Origin: Betaproteobacteria bacterium
GTDB lineage: Bacteria > Pseudomonadota > Gammaproteobacteria > Burkholderiales > Ga0077523
Direction of reading: 5' to 3'
DNA length: 64,000 nt
Assembly: GCA_016125475.1 (NCBI GenBank)
Contig: WGLR01000002.1
Span: 98,153-162,152 of the forward strand
Both the position numbers and the translations under genes were made by a program. Below the pieces are notes generated by a model. That model searched no databases. It worked only from the letters and a program-made list of their open reading frames with translations, and was not told the DNA's origin. Below are positions 22,133 through 30,552 of the stretch, one piece after another. How positions within the stretch are numbered: the stretch's first letter is position 1; each line of letters starts with the position of its first letter.

Positions 22133-23893
22133 ATGTTAACGGCATCGTCCATTCCCGACCTGAAATCGCATCTCGCCAGCCTCTTCGAGAGCGCGCTGCG
22201 CGAAGTCGCCCCAGCCGAAAAGGGCACGCCCGTCGTGATCGAGCGACCGAAAGTCGCCGCGCACGGCGACTACGCGTGCAACCTCGCGATGCAGCTCGCC
22301 CGCCCTCTCAAGAAGAACCCCAGGCAGATCGCGGAAGCCCTCATCGAGAGGCTGCCCGATTCGCCACTCGTCGCAAAGGTCGAGATCGCCGGCGCCGGGT
22401 TCATCAACATCTTTCTCCGGAACGAAGCGCGACACGGTGCCATCCGGCGCGTGCTGGCGCTCGGAAGCACCTACGGACAGGGCAACCACGGGGGCGGGCG
22501 CAAGGTGCTCGTCGAGTACGTGTCGGCGAATCCCACCGGCCCGCTGCACGTGGGTCACGGACGCGGGGCCGCCTTCGGCGACAGCCTCGCGAACGTGCTC
22601 GCGGCGGCCGGATACGCCGTCTCGCGCGAGTACTACGTCAACGATGCCGGCCGGCAGATGGACATCCTCTGCGTCTCTGCGTGGGCACGGTACCTCGAGC
22701 TGTGGGGGGAGGCCGTACCGTTTCCTCCCAACGGCTACCAGGGCGACTACGTGAGGACGCGCGCGGCGGAGCTGAAGTCCGTTGACGACAGGCGTTTCCT
22801 GCGACCGGCGCGGGACGTGCTCGAGGGCCTGCCCGAGGCACCGGACGGGGACGAGGACGCGATCGAGGCGCGCATGGACGCCCTGATCGCCCGCGCCAAG
22901 GACCTGCTCGGGGCCGACTTCGGCCACCTGACGCGGTTCGTGCTGGACCGGCAGGTCGAGGAGATTCGCGACGTGCTCGGCCGTTTCGGCGTGTCCTTCG
23001 ACATGTGGTACTCCGAGCGTTCGCTTTTCGACGCGGGCCGGGTGGCCGAGGTGCTGGAGCTGCTCGAGAAGCGGGGGCACCTCTACGTGCAGGACGGCGC
23101 GCGGTGGTTCCGCTCGACGCACTTCGGGGACGACAAGGACCGGGTCGTCCAGCGCGAGAACGGGCTCTACACGTACTTCGCGTCCGACATCGCCTACCAC
23201 CACGACAAGCTGCAACGCGGCTTCGAGCAGATGATCGACGTCTGGGGTGCCGACCACCACGGCTACATCCCCCGTGTGCGGGCCGCCCTGCAGGCGCTGG
23301 GGCACGAGCCCGATACGCTGGTCGTGCCGCTCATCCAGCTCGTCGCGCTCTACCGCGGTGGCGAGCAGGTCCGCATGGGCAAGCGAAGCGGCAGCTTCGT
23401 GACGCTAGAGGACCTCTTCGACGAGGTGGGGGTGGACGCCACGCGCTACTTCTATCTGGCACGCAAGTGCGACCAGCACCTCGACTTCGACCTCGATCTC
23501 GCCAAGTCCCAGAGCAACGACAACCCCGTCTACTACATCCAGTACGCCCACGCGCGCGTGTCGAGCGTGCTCGAACAGTGGGGAGGCAATGCTGCCGAAC
23601 TGCCGACCGCCGACCTCGGGCCGCTCACGGCGGCGCAGGAACTGCAGCTCATGCAGCGCCTGATCGACTTCCCCGACGCCGTGGAACTCGCCGCGCGGGA
23701 GCTTGCCCCGCACACGCTCGCGTTCTACCTGCGCGAGGTCGCGGCCGATTTCCACAGTTATTACAACGCGACACACATCCTCGTGCCCGAAGAAGACGTG
23801 AAACACGCACGTCTCGCGCTGGCGAGCGCGGTGCGGCAGGTACTGCGCAACGGCCTCGCACTGCTCGGGGTGAGTGCGCCGGACAAGATGTAG
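22133..23893 (+). CDS. argS: Arginyl-tRNA synthetase
   Basis: A 586-residue class I aminoacyl-tRNA synthetase. The N-terminal tRNA-recognition domain runs about 1-105. NPTGPLHVGHGRG (HVGH near residue 139) is the HIGH signature. The KMSKS position reads RMGKRSG near 414, normal for ArgRS, which often lacks a canonical KMSKS. The DALR anticodon-binding domain fills the last 120 residues (YIQYAHARVSSVLEQW, ADFHSYYNATHIL). I chose the ATG at 22133 because it fits the family start and lies downstream of the -10 element. Confidence 0.96.
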   Translation: MLTASSIPDLKSHLASLFESALREVAPAEKGTPVVIERPKVAAHGDYACNLAMQLARPLKKNPRQIAEALIERLPDSPLVAKVEIAGAGFINIFLRNEARHGAIRRVLALGSTYGQGNHGGGRKVLVEYVSANPTGPLHVGHGRGAAFGDSLANVLAAAGYAVSREYYVNDAGRQMDILCVSAWARYLELWGEAVPFPPNGYQGDYVRTRAAELKSVDDRRFLRPARDVLEGLPEAPDGDEDAIEARMDALIARAKDLLGADFGHLTRFVLDRQVEEIRDVLGRFGVSFDMWYSERSLFDAGRVAEVLELLEKRGHLYVQDGARWFRSTHFGDDKDRVVQRENGLYTYFASDIAYHHDKLQRGFEQMIDVWGADHHGYIPRVRAALQALGHEPDTLVVPLIQLVALYRGGEQVRMGKRSGSFVTLEDLFDEVGVDATRYFYLARKCDQHLDFDLDLAKSQSNDNPVYYIQYAHARVSSVLEQWGGNAAELPTADLGPLTAAQELQLMQRLIDFPDAVELAARELAPHTLAFYLREVAADFHSYYNATHILVPEEDVKHARLALASAVRQVLRNGLALLGVSAPDKM

Positions 23894-23896
23894 CCC

Positions 23897-24538
23897 ATGG
23901 CGAGCAGGGATTACAAGACCCCCCAGAAACGCTCCCGCGGCCGGTCTGGCCGGTCCGGCAGCACCATGGTCATCGGCGTCGCGATCGGACTGATAGTCGG
24001 ACTCGCGATCGCGCTCGCCGTGGCGATCTATCTCTTCAACATCCCTGCGCCCTTCCGGCTTCGGGACGTCGCGAAACCCCTTCCACCCAACGCGGAATCC
24101 CGCGCGCCGGCCGATCATCCCGCCGCGAAGTCACCGAAGACCTCGGCCCCCGCCGCGGACGCTCCGGCCGTCACCACGACGTCCGATGACAAGCCCAGGT
24201 TCGAGTTCTACGGCATCCTCGCCGGCAAGGAAGAGCCGGTGCGCGACCGTGACCTGCGCAACGAGAAACCCGGCGACGGAAAGGGCCATGACGCCTACTA
24301 CCTCCAGGTGGGGGCGTTCCAGAACGCCGCCGAAGCCGACAACCTGAAGGCGCGGCTCGCGCTGGCCGGCATAGAGGCCAAGATCCAGACCGCGGAATTC
24401 GAGGACGGCAAGACGTGGCATCGTGTCCGCCTGGGACCGTTCCAGAGCGTTGACGAGGTGAGCGTCGCACGATCGCGGCTGAAGGAGAACCAGATGAGTG
24501 CGACCCTGCTGAAAGTACAGGAAAAGCGCGCTCCGTGA
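23897..24538 (+). CDS. SPOR-domain, FtsN-like cell division protein
   Basis: A 213-residue bitopic membrane protein with a basic cytoplasmic tail (KRSRGRSGRS), one membrane helix (about 24-48), a Pro- and Ala-rich periplasmic linker, and a C-terminal SPOR domain (about 133-208) with YYLQVGAFQNAAEADNLKARL and the WHRVRLGPF strand. SPOR domains bind denuded glycan strands at the septum. It starts three bases after argS, an arrangement conserved in Betaproteobacteria, so the two are probably cotranscribed. FtsN function is inferred, since the essential FtsN segment was not identified. Confidence 0.85.
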   Translation: MASRDYKTPQKRSRGRSGRSGSTMVIGVAIGLIVGLAIALAVAIYLFNIPAPFRLRDVAKPLPPNAESRAPADHPAAKSPKTSAPAADAPAVTTTSDDKPRFEFYGILAGKEEPVRDRDLRNEKPGDGKGHDAYYLQVGAFQNAAEADNLKARLALAGIEAKIQTAEFEDGKTWHRVRLGPFQSVDEVSVARSRLKENQMSATLLKVQEKRAP

Positions 24539-24722
24539 CCCACGCGGCGACCGCGACCCGTCGGCCGGGTCCCCGCGGTCACGCGTCCCGGGCGGACGTG
24601 CACGAGACGAACGACGGCTTTTCGGGCCACGTTCCCCGCAGAACGAGCGGTGGCGACCCGGGCTTCGGCCCGTGCGATGCCGCGAACGGGGCGGGGATGG
24701 CCCATCGACCACTGGAGGTGAA

Positions 24723-25376
24723 ATGAAACGATTCGCGACATTCCTGGCTTCCCTCTGCCTGGCGCTCTCGACCGGAATCGCGTCGGCGGACGTCAGCGCA
24801 CCGAAGGATTACAAGCCCCTGCCCCAGCCCCAGCCTCCCGAGACACCGGGGAAGATCGAGGTGCTCGAATTCTTCCAGTACGGCTGCAGCCACTGCTACG
24901 ACTTCGAGCCCGCGATGCAGGCATGGGTCGCGAAGAAACCCAAGGACGTGGAGTTCCGCTTCGTCCCGACGGTCTGGGACGCGTCGCGCATTCCCCAGGC
25001 GAAGCTCTACTACACCCTGGAAGCGCTCGGTCTCGTGGACAAGTACCACGACAAGATCTACGAAGGCATCCACGAGAAGCACCTGAAGCTCTGGGATCCC
25101 GAGGTCCTCAAGAAATGGGTCGCCCAGCAGCCCGGGATCGACGCGCAGAAGTTCTGGGCCGCGTACAACTCGTTCGGCGTGGACAACAACGTGCGGCACG
25201 CGGAACAGCTCACGAAGGCCTACCGGATCATGGGTACGCCGACGATCGCCGTCGCCGGTCGCTACCTCACGGGTCCGAGCCACGCCATCGGCCCGAACGG
25301 CGAGCCCGACTACGGTCGCGTACAGGAGATCATCAACGAACTGATCGCCAAGGCGCGGAAGTCCTCGGGCAAGTAG
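24723..25376 (+). CDS. dsbA: Thiol:disulfide interchange protein DsbA
   Basis: A 217-residue periplasmic oxidase that introduces disulfide bonds into exported proteins. The signal peptide is 1-22 (ends ASA/DV). The thioredoxin fold carries the active site C55-S-H-C58 in QYGCSHCYDFEP. The conserved cis-Pro segment MGTPTIAVAGRYL is near residue 170. The ATG at 24723 follows GGAGG six bases upstream. C-S-H-C is a normal variant of C-P-H-C. Confidence 0.95.
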   Translation: MKRFATFLASLCLALSTGIASADVSAPKDYKPLPQPQPPETPGKIEVLEFFQYGCSHCYDFEPAMQAWVAKKPKDVEFRFVPTVWDASRIPQAKLYYTLEALGLVDKYHDKIYEGIHEKHLKLWDPEVLKKWVAQQPGIDAQKFWAAYNSFGVDNNVRHAEQLTKAYRIMGTPTIAVAGRYLTGPSHAIGPNGEPDYGRVQEIINELIAKARKSSGK

Positions 25377-25406
25377 TCCCGCGTTCGCGACGCCTCGCCT
25401 TCCCGG

Positions 25407-25430
25407 GGGCCGGCGATAGCCGGCCCTTCT
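25407..25430 (+). terminator. Terminator after dsbA
   Basis: GGGCCGGC (25407-25414) and GCCGGCCC (25419-25426) form an eight-base-pair stem with a GATA loop, followed by a pyrimidine tract beginning TTCT. The stem is strong and the T-run is short. Confidence 0.65.
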
Positions 25431-25462
25431 CCTTCCACCTTGCCACGCACGTGCAAGGCTCC

Positions 25463-26284
25463 ATGCCCATGACGCCTCCCGGCACCGCGTTCATCACGGG
25501 CGCGTCCGACGGCATCGGTGCCGCCCTGGCCCGCCGCTACGCCGCACGCGGATGGCGGCTCGGCCTGGTGGCCCGACGGGAAGCGGCGCTCGCCGAGGTC
25601 GCTGAATCCTGTGCGGTACCCTGCAGCACGTACGCCGTCGACGTGCGGGACGGGCCGGCCCTCGCGGCCGCAGCCGCCGATTTCCTGGAACGCACGGGAC
25701 CACCGGACGTCGTCATCGCAAACGCGGGCGTGAGCGCGGGGACGATCACCGAGTTTCCGGAGGACATCGCGACGTGGCGCTGGATCCTCGACGTGAACGT
25801 GATCGGCATGGTGCAGACCCTGCAGCCTTTCGTCGGGCCGATGCGTCAGGCGGGGCGCGGCACGATCGTCGGCATTGCCAGCGTCGCAGGGTTCCGCGGC
25901 CTGCCCGGCGCGGGCGCGTACTGCGCGTCCAAGGCGGCGGCGATCACCTATCTGGAAAGCCTTCGTGTCGAACTGGCCGGCAGCGGCGTTCACGTCGTGA
26001 CCATCTGCCCGGGGTACGTCGCCACCCGGATGACGGCCGCCAACCCGTATCCCATGCCTTTCCGGATCGACGCGGACACGGCAGCCGAACGGATGGTGCG
26101 TGCGATCGACCGGCGAAAATCCTTCGTCGTCATCCCGCGTCGCATGGCCGTCGCGGCCACCCTGCTCCGTGCGCTGCCACGGCCGGTTTTCGACCGCGTG
26201 TTCCGGAACGCCGGGCGCAAGCCACGCGTCGTCCGTGACGCCGTGCCTTCCCCGCTGTCCGGAGACGACACGGGCCAGCCGTAG
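25463..26284 (+). CDS. Short-chain dehydrogenase/reductase
   Basis: A 273-residue NAD(P)-dependent oxidoreductase with a Rossmann fold. FITGASDGIGAALARRYA near residue 8 is the TGxxxGxG cofactor motif, ANAGVSAG near 89 the NNAG-type motif, and the catalytic Ser with Y-C-A-S-K lies near 138-157. The C-terminal extension is basic and may be membrane-associated (VAATLLRALPRPVFDRVF). The substrate is unknown. An in-frame ATG two codons later (25469) is an equally possible start. Confidence 0.88.
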   Translation: MPMTPPGTAFITGASDGIGAALARRYAARGWRLGLVARREAALAEVAESCAVPCSTYAVDVRDGPALAAAAADFLERTGPPDVVIANAGVSAGTITEFPEDIATWRWILDVNVIGMVQTLQPFVGPMRQAGRGTIVGIASVAGFRGLPGAGAYCASKAAAITYLESLRVELAGSGVHVVTICPGYVATRMTAANPYPMPFRIDADTAAERMVRAIDRRKSFVVIPRRMAVAATLLRALPRPVFDRVFRNAGRKPRVVRDAVPSPLSGDDTGQP

Positions 26285-26303
26285 ATACCCCGGGCGCGAA
26301 ACG

Positions 26304-26954
26304 TCAGGAGAGTGCGAACCCGGCCAGCGCTTCGAGCTCGCGCAGTGCCTGCTCCGGACTCCCGACCTTGACCGTCTTCATCCCGAGCGCGCGTGCGGGC
26401 TTGAGGTTGATGCCGAGATCGTCGACGAAAACGGCCTCCTCGGGTGCAACCCCGAGACGCTCGCACGCCATGAGATAGATGGCGGGCTCCGGCTTCCGCA
26501 CGCCGACCTTGCTGGATTCGAGCACGAACTCGAAGAGCTCCGCGATCTCGCGCCAGGCGCGCGCGCGCGCTTCCGACACGATTTCGGGGCCGAGATCGCC
26601 GAAATTGTTCGTGATGCAGGCCGTCCGCAGGACACGACGACAGCGACGGAGCGCCTCGACCATGACGGGCCGCACCTCGCCGAAGAGCAGCCGCACGACG
26701 TCGGCGCCCGGCACACGATGACCGAGGGCGGCCGACTCCTCCGCGAACGCAGCATCGAACTCGGCGGCCGTGATCTCCGCGCGCTCCAGCCTGGCCCACG
26801 CATTGGTGTCCGGACTCTGCGTGTTCACATGCCGCAGGAAGCCTTCCGGCAGTCCGTGGGTGGTTTCGTAACGGCGGAACGCGTCGAACGGACTCGAGGT
26901 GAAGACGCCCCCGAAGTCCCAGATGACCGCGCGGATGCCGGACTGCGCCGTCAC
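26304..26954 (-). CDS. HAD-superfamily hydrolase (subfamily IA variant)
   Basis: A 216-residue protein with VIWDFGGVFTSSP near residue 9, where the usual second Asp of DxDxT is Gly, as in epoxide-hydrolase N-terminal-like and YihX-type HADs. Motif II is ACITNNFGD near 115. Motif III Lys is in SSKVGVRKPEPAIY near 148. Motif IV is FVDDLGINL near 173. The fold and key residues are intact, so phosphatase activity on a small metabolite is plausible. The GTG start at 26954 overlaps the upstream TPR gene in GTGA, indicating coupling. Confidence 0.85.
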   Translation of the reverse strand: MTAQSGIRAVIWDFGGVFTSSPFDAFRRYETTHGLPEGFLRHVNTQSPDTNAWARLERAEITAAEFDAAFAEESAALGHRVPGADVVRLLFGEVRPVMVEALRRCRRVLRTACITNNFGDLGPEIVSEARARAWREIAELFEFVLESSKVGVRKPEPAIYLMACERLGVAPEEAVFVDDLGINLKPARALGMKTVKVGSPEQALRELEALAGFALS

Positions 26955-27424
26955 GGATGCGTCTTCCGGTACTCGTCGATCGCGCGTGCGAGATCCTTGT
27001 GCTCCTCGCAGGGGATCGGGGTGCACAGGCGCCTGAGCTCCGCGAGCTGTGCCTCGGCCTTCGCGAGCTGACCCGTCATGAGATAGGCCTCGCCGAGATA
27101 CTCGCGCGCGGCCTTGTGGTCGGGATTCAGTCGGAGTGCCTCGTCGTATTGCGCGAAGGATTCGTCGAACCGGCCCAGCTTGCGGTACGCGAAACCGAGC
27201 CAGTTGTGCGCATCCGCATTGTCGGGATTGGCGGCGATCGCCTTCTTCATGAGATCGACCGCCCTCGCCCAGTCCTGCGCCTCGATGGCCGCCCTGCCGT
27301 CCGTCATGTTCGGATCGTCCGTCGTGTCGGCGGTGTCCGAGCCCATGTTGGCCACGGACAGGAGCGGGAAGCAGAGCAGGGCAGCCAGAGCGATCCGGCG
27401 GAAAGAGGATGGAAATCGGGACAT
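26951..27424 (-). CDS. Exported TPR-repeat protein
   Basis: A 157-residue protein with an N-terminal signal peptide (about 1-23, LAALLCFPLLSVA) and tandem tetratricopeptide repeats: DWARAVDLMKKAIAANPDNADAH, RFDESFAQYDEALRLNPDHK and QLAKAEAQLAELRRLC (about 47-135). Two Cys residues (LCTPIPCEEHKD) near the end may form a disulfide. It is likely a periplasmic scaffold. I chose the ATG at 27424, which gives a clean signal peptide, over the longer frame from 27478. Confidence 0.8.
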   Translation of the reverse strand: MSRFPSSFRRIALAALLCFPLLSVANMGSDTADTTDDPNMTDGRAAIEAQDWARAVDLMKKAIAANPDNADAHNWLGFAYRKLGRFDESFAQYDEALRLNPDHKAAREYLGEAYLMTGQLAKAEAQLAELRRLCTPIPCEEHKDLARAIDEYRKTHP

Positions 27425-27507
27425 GATGACGTCTCCATTGATCGGGGGCCGCCCACGAACCCGCGGGGACGGCTGCACCGGACAGCGTACCGGTCGATTC
27501 TAGCCCG

Positions 27508-28275
27508 TCAGGCGGCCAGGAATCCGTCGGCGTCCAGTTCCTGGAGAAGTTGCCGGTAGTCGGCAGCGCCCTGGCTCGACGGCGCGAACGCGAAGATGTC
27601 CTTGCCGTGCATGGGACTCTCCGCGAGGGAGACCGTCTCGTGCACGCGGGTCTCGCACACGATGCCGGGAAAGGACGTCTGCAGCTCACGGAAGATCCGG
27701 AACGAGAGCTTTCGCCGGGCATCGTAGCGTGTGACCACGACACGTCGCTGGAATTTCCGCGTCCCCTTGCGTTCGAGGACGTCGAGCGCGGCATTGATCC
27801 GGTGAACGCCTTGCAGGGAAAGGTAGTCCGCGGCGACCGGAATGAGGATGTGGTCGGCAGCCATCAATGCATTGAGCGTGAGCACGCCGAGCATGGGACA
27901 GCAGTCGATCAGCACGTTGGGGCCGGTCAGCCAGCCCGCCTGCTCGAACCCGCCCCGCAGCCGGCGGGTCATGCTCACATCCGCACCGTACAGGGCGTCG
28001 ACCTTGGAGAGATCGAGCGCGGCCGGCACGAGCTGCACGCCTCGCGGCGCCTCCCGCACGAGTGCAGGAAGTGGCAGGCCCTGCTGGAAGAACGCGAAAA
28101 CGCTCTCCGGTCCGGGCACGTTGCGGAAGCCGCATGCGAGGGTCAGGTGGCCTTGCGGATCCAGGTCGATCGCGATCGGAGGCCGCTCGTCACGCGCGAG
28201 CCCCGCCGCCAGATTGAACGTGGTCGTGGTCTTGCCGACGCCGCCCTTCTGGTTGAACACGGCGACGACGCTCAT
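27508..28275 (-). CDS. ParA-family ATPase, no ParB partner
   Basis: A 255-residue deviant Walker ATPase. FNQKGGVGKTTTTFNLA (residues 7-23) is the deviant Walker A with the signature Lys. IAIDLDPQGHLT near 34 and VLIDCCPMLGVLTLNAL near 120 are Walker A' and Walker B. There is no ParB or parS-like repeat nearby, so this is an orphan ParA/MinD-type positioning protein. The cargo cannot be deduced. It is followed 84 bases downstream by the TPR gene. Confidence 0.85.
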   Translation of the reverse strand: MSVVAVFNQKGGVGKTTTTFNLAAGLARDERPPIAIDLDPQGHLTLACGFRNVPGPESVFAFFQQGLPLPALVREAPRGVQLVPAALDLSKVDALYGADVSMTRRLRGGFEQAGWLTGPNVLIDCCPMLGVLTLNALMAADHILIPVAADYLSLQGVHRINAALDVLERKGTRKFQRRVVVTRYDARRKLSFRIFRELQTSFPGIVCETRVHETVSLAESPMHGKDIFAFAPSSQGAADYRQLLQELDADGFLAA

Positions 28276-28303
28276 GACCGCGGTTCCACGGGAACGCGAA
28301 TGC

Positions 28304-28588
28304 TCAACGCTTCAACTCGATCTCGACGAACGCGAATTCGAAGGCGTTCGCGTTGATGACGTCGTGCTCGACACCTGCCGGCCGTGCGTACGACCCACCG
28401 GCCTCGAGCGCCACCTCCCGCACGGTTCCGTCCGAATCCGCGATGCGCAGCGTGCCGCTCGTCAGAGGCACCACGACATAGTCCATCTCGTGGCGGTGAT
28501 GCCCGGTGGCAGCTCCGGGCGGAAAACGCCATTCCGTCACCCGTACCCGGTCGTTGTCGATCTGTACTGTAGGGGTCGCCTTGAGCAT
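28304..28588 (-). CDS. Small cupin-domain protein
   Basis: A 94-residue single cupin. PPGAATGHHRHEMDYVVVPLTSGTL (about 23-47) fits cupin motif 1 G-x(5)-H-x-H-x(3,4)-E. GGSYARPAGVEHDVIN near 64-79 fits motif 2 with its His. The metal-binding residues are all present. Such proteins may bind or isomerise small carboxylates, but the substrate is unknown. It sits immediately upstream of the ParA gene on the same strand. Confidence 0.78.
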   Translation of the reverse strand: MLKATPTVQIDNDRVRVTEWRFPPGAATGHHRHEMDYVVVPLTSGTLRIADSDGTVREVALEAGGSYARPAGVEHDVINANAFEFAFVEIELKR

Positions 28589-28813
28589 GGCCGGGATTAT
28601 GAACAGAGCCGGAGACGGTTGCTAGCCCGCAGCAGCGCTTCGAGGCAGGATGATGGCGGCATCGCGCCGCACGATGGTGAAATTTCGCGGATTTTGGGCG
28701 TAAGATCGCGCATTCCCCGGAAGGGCCGGTTCTCGCCCGCGGGGAACAGCCCGGTTCCCGGCCCAACCGCCGGGTTCCCCGAGTGTGTGGTGGTCGGGAA
28801 TGGAGGCAGACAG

Positions 28814-29377
28814 GTGGTCAGGCAAGTGCTCGCACTGGATCTCGCAGGCGCCCCGCGCAAGTGGGTAAGCGCCGAGACGGCCGTGACGTACTACGCCAAG
28901 TCCCTGGTTGCCTACGGCATCGGAAACCAGCCCATCCTCTTCCACGGCGGATGGCAACGCAACGGCACCCGATCGCTCATCTCGGTCGACAACATCATCG
29001 CCGTGCGCGGGTCCGAATTCGTGGCCGACGCTTTCGACCGCGTCCCGGCCCTCACGAACCTGAAGCTGTTCGCACGTGACCGGCGCGTCTGTGCCTACTG
29101 CGGCGGCCGCTTCCGCACGCACGAACTCTCGCGCGAGCACGTCGTGCCCGTCTCGCGCGGCGGACAGGACACCTGGACGAACCTCGTGACAGCCTGCCGG
29201 TCGTGCAACACCCGCAAGGCGAATCGCACGCCCGAGGAAGCCGGCATGCGCCTGCTCTACCTCCCGTACGTGCCGTCCCGCTGGGAAGACTTCATTCTCG
29301 CGAACCGCTACATCCTCGCCGACCAGATGGAATACCTGCTCGCACGCGTGCCCGCCGGCAGCCGGCTCAGGAAGTGA
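28814..29377 (+). CDS. HNH endonuclease family protein
   Basis: A 187-residue protein with a C-terminal HNH domain: CAYCGGRF near 94, SREHVVPVSRGGQDTWTNLVTACRSC (about 108-133) and NTRKANRTPEEAGM. The paired Cys motifs bind zinc and the EHVVPVSRGG segment holds the catalytic His. The N-terminal 80 residues (ALDLAGAPRKWVSAETAVTYYAK) are typical of a chromosomal family widespread in Betaproteobacteria. I chose the GTG at 28814 because GGAGG lies seven bases upstream. There is no methylase nearby, so it is not an obvious restriction system. Confidence 0.85.
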   Translation: MVRQVLALDLAGAPRKWVSAETAVTYYAKSLVAYGIGNQPILFHGGWQRNGTRSLISVDNIIAVRGSEFVADAFDRVPALTNLKLFARDRRVCAYCGGRFRTHELSREHVVPVSRGGQDTWTNLVTACRSCNTRKANRTPEEAGMRLLYLPYVPSRWEDFILANRYILADQMEYLLARVPAGSRLRK

Positions 29378-29387
29378 ACGGCGCGGC

Positions 29388-29403
29388 GTAGGAATCGTCC
29401 TAC
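29388..29403. promoter_or_regulatory. Palindromic operator candidate, copy 1 (GTAGG-N6-CCTAC)
   Basis: GTAGGAATCGTCCTAC, a perfect five-base inverted repeat with six-base spacing, 57 bases upstream of the lone receiver gene. The same palindrome recurs at 31289-31304. Five-to-six-base arms with six-base spacing are the geometry of sites bound by dimers of NarL/GacA-type regulators. Confidence 0.6.
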
Positions 29404-29460
29404 AGGACAGTCGCCATCCGCTGACACCCCTCGAATCACGGCCGGCATAGACTCCTGCCC

Positions 29461-29847
29461 GTGGACTCGAAGCTCAAGTGTTTTCTCATCGAGGATTCTC
29501 CGAGAATCCGGGATCGCGTCATCGAACTGATGAACGGACTCCAGGGGGTGGTGGTCGTCGGCTATGCCGACTCCGAACCCGGGGCGCTGGACTGGCTGCG
29601 GTCCGAGGAATGGGATGCAGTGGTGGTGGATCTCAAGATCAAGGACGGCTCGGGCATCCACGTGCTGGAGAAACTGCGCACGCCGGAGTTCTCGAGCAAA
29701 GCGAAAGTCGTTCTCACGAACTACGGCTACACCGAGCTGGGGAAGCGCTGCCTCGCCCTCGGTGCCGACGCATTCTTCGACAAGTCCTCCGACATAGACG
29801 AATTCCTCGCCTTCATCGAGGCACGCGCAACCGCCGTCCGGAACTGA
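29461..29847 (+). CDS. Single-domain response regulator (CheY-like)
   Basis: A 128-residue receiver domain with no output domain. The acidic pocket (E11, D12), phosphoacceptor D57, switch T86 and K108 are all present, so it should be phosphorylated. It starts with GTG and lacks a clear ribosome binding site. It converges on the NarL-type regulator gene and sits downstream of a putative operator copy, so it may be a phosphate sink or allosteric part of the same signalling circuit. Confidence 0.85.
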   Translation: MDSKLKCFLIEDSPRIRDRVIELMNGLQGVVVVGYADSEPGALDWLRSEEWDAVVVDLKIKDGSGIHVLEKLRTPEFSSKAKVVLTNYGYTELGKRCLALGADAFFDKSSDIDEFLAFIEARATAVRN

Positions 29848-29871
29848 TCGGGCCGGCGGCCTCTTCCCGTT

Positions 29872-30507
29872 TCACGACAACAGGTTCGACTTCATTGCGT
29901 AGTACGTCAGGTCGCTGTTGGTCTTCAGGTTGAGCTTCTCGAGCACGCGGCTGCGATAGGTGCTCACCGTCTTCACGCTGATGCAGAGGGTCTGCGCGAT
30001 GTCGCTCACGGTCTCGCCCCCCGCGAGCCTCAGGAACACCTGAAGCTCGCGATCGGACAGGGATTCGTGGGGCGGTCCATTCGTGTCGGACCCCAGGCCC
30101 GTCGCGAGCAGCTCGCCGACCGTCGAGGTGATGTAACGGCGCCCCCGGGCAACGGTGCGGATCGCCAGCAGGAGTTCCTCGGGCTCGCAGTCCTTGCACA
30201 GATAGCCGTTTGCCCCGAGGCGGAGCATGTTCATCGCGTATTGCTCCTCGGAGAATCCGCTCAGCACGAGGATTGGCACCTCGGCCTGCGTGAGCCGGAT
30301 GGTCCGAAGCGTGTCCACGCCGTTCTGACCAGGCATGGAGATGTCGAGGAGCAGGACATCGAATGCTTCCCGACGCGCGAGTTCGACCGCCTGCTGACCA
30401 CTCTCCACCTCGGCGACGACATCCATGTCGCCCTCCGCGGAGATGACCTGCACCAGTCCCCGGCGGACGATCTTGTGATCGTCCGCGATTGCCACTCTTA
30501 TCGTCAT
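29872..30507 (-). CDS. NarL/FixJ-family response regulator
   Basis: A 211-residue two-domain regulator. In the receiver (1-120), D9/D10 form the acidic pocket and D55 is the phosphoacceptor (LLLDIS). The C-terminal LuxR-type helix-turn-helix (about 148-205) has LSDRELQVFLRLAGGETVSDIA and the recognition helix in ISVKTVSTYRSRVLEKL. It lies beside a HisKA_3 kinase gene (31472-32890), the kinase class that normally pairs with this regulator class. It is the most likely reader of the GTAGG-N6-CCTAC palindromes, which is an inference. Confidence 0.92.
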   Translation of the reverse strand: MTIRVAIADDHKIVRRGLVQVISAEGDMDVVAEVESGQQAVELARREAFDVLLLDISMPGQNGVDTLRTIRLTQAEVPILVLSGFSEEQYAMNMLRLGANGYLCKDCEPEELLLAIRTVARGRRYITSTVGELLATGLGSDTNGPPHESLSDRELQVFLRLAGGETVSDIAQTLCISVKTVSTYRSRVLEKLNLKTNSDLTYYAMKSNLLS

Positions 30508-30552
30508 CGTTCACCCGAAGTCCAAGGGAATCGTTCATCCGGCCCGGGAGTC

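Noticed and set aside
28814..29377. Restriction-modification system around the HNH gene
   Set aside because: No methyltransferase or specificity gene is nearby, and the family is a common chromosomal one.
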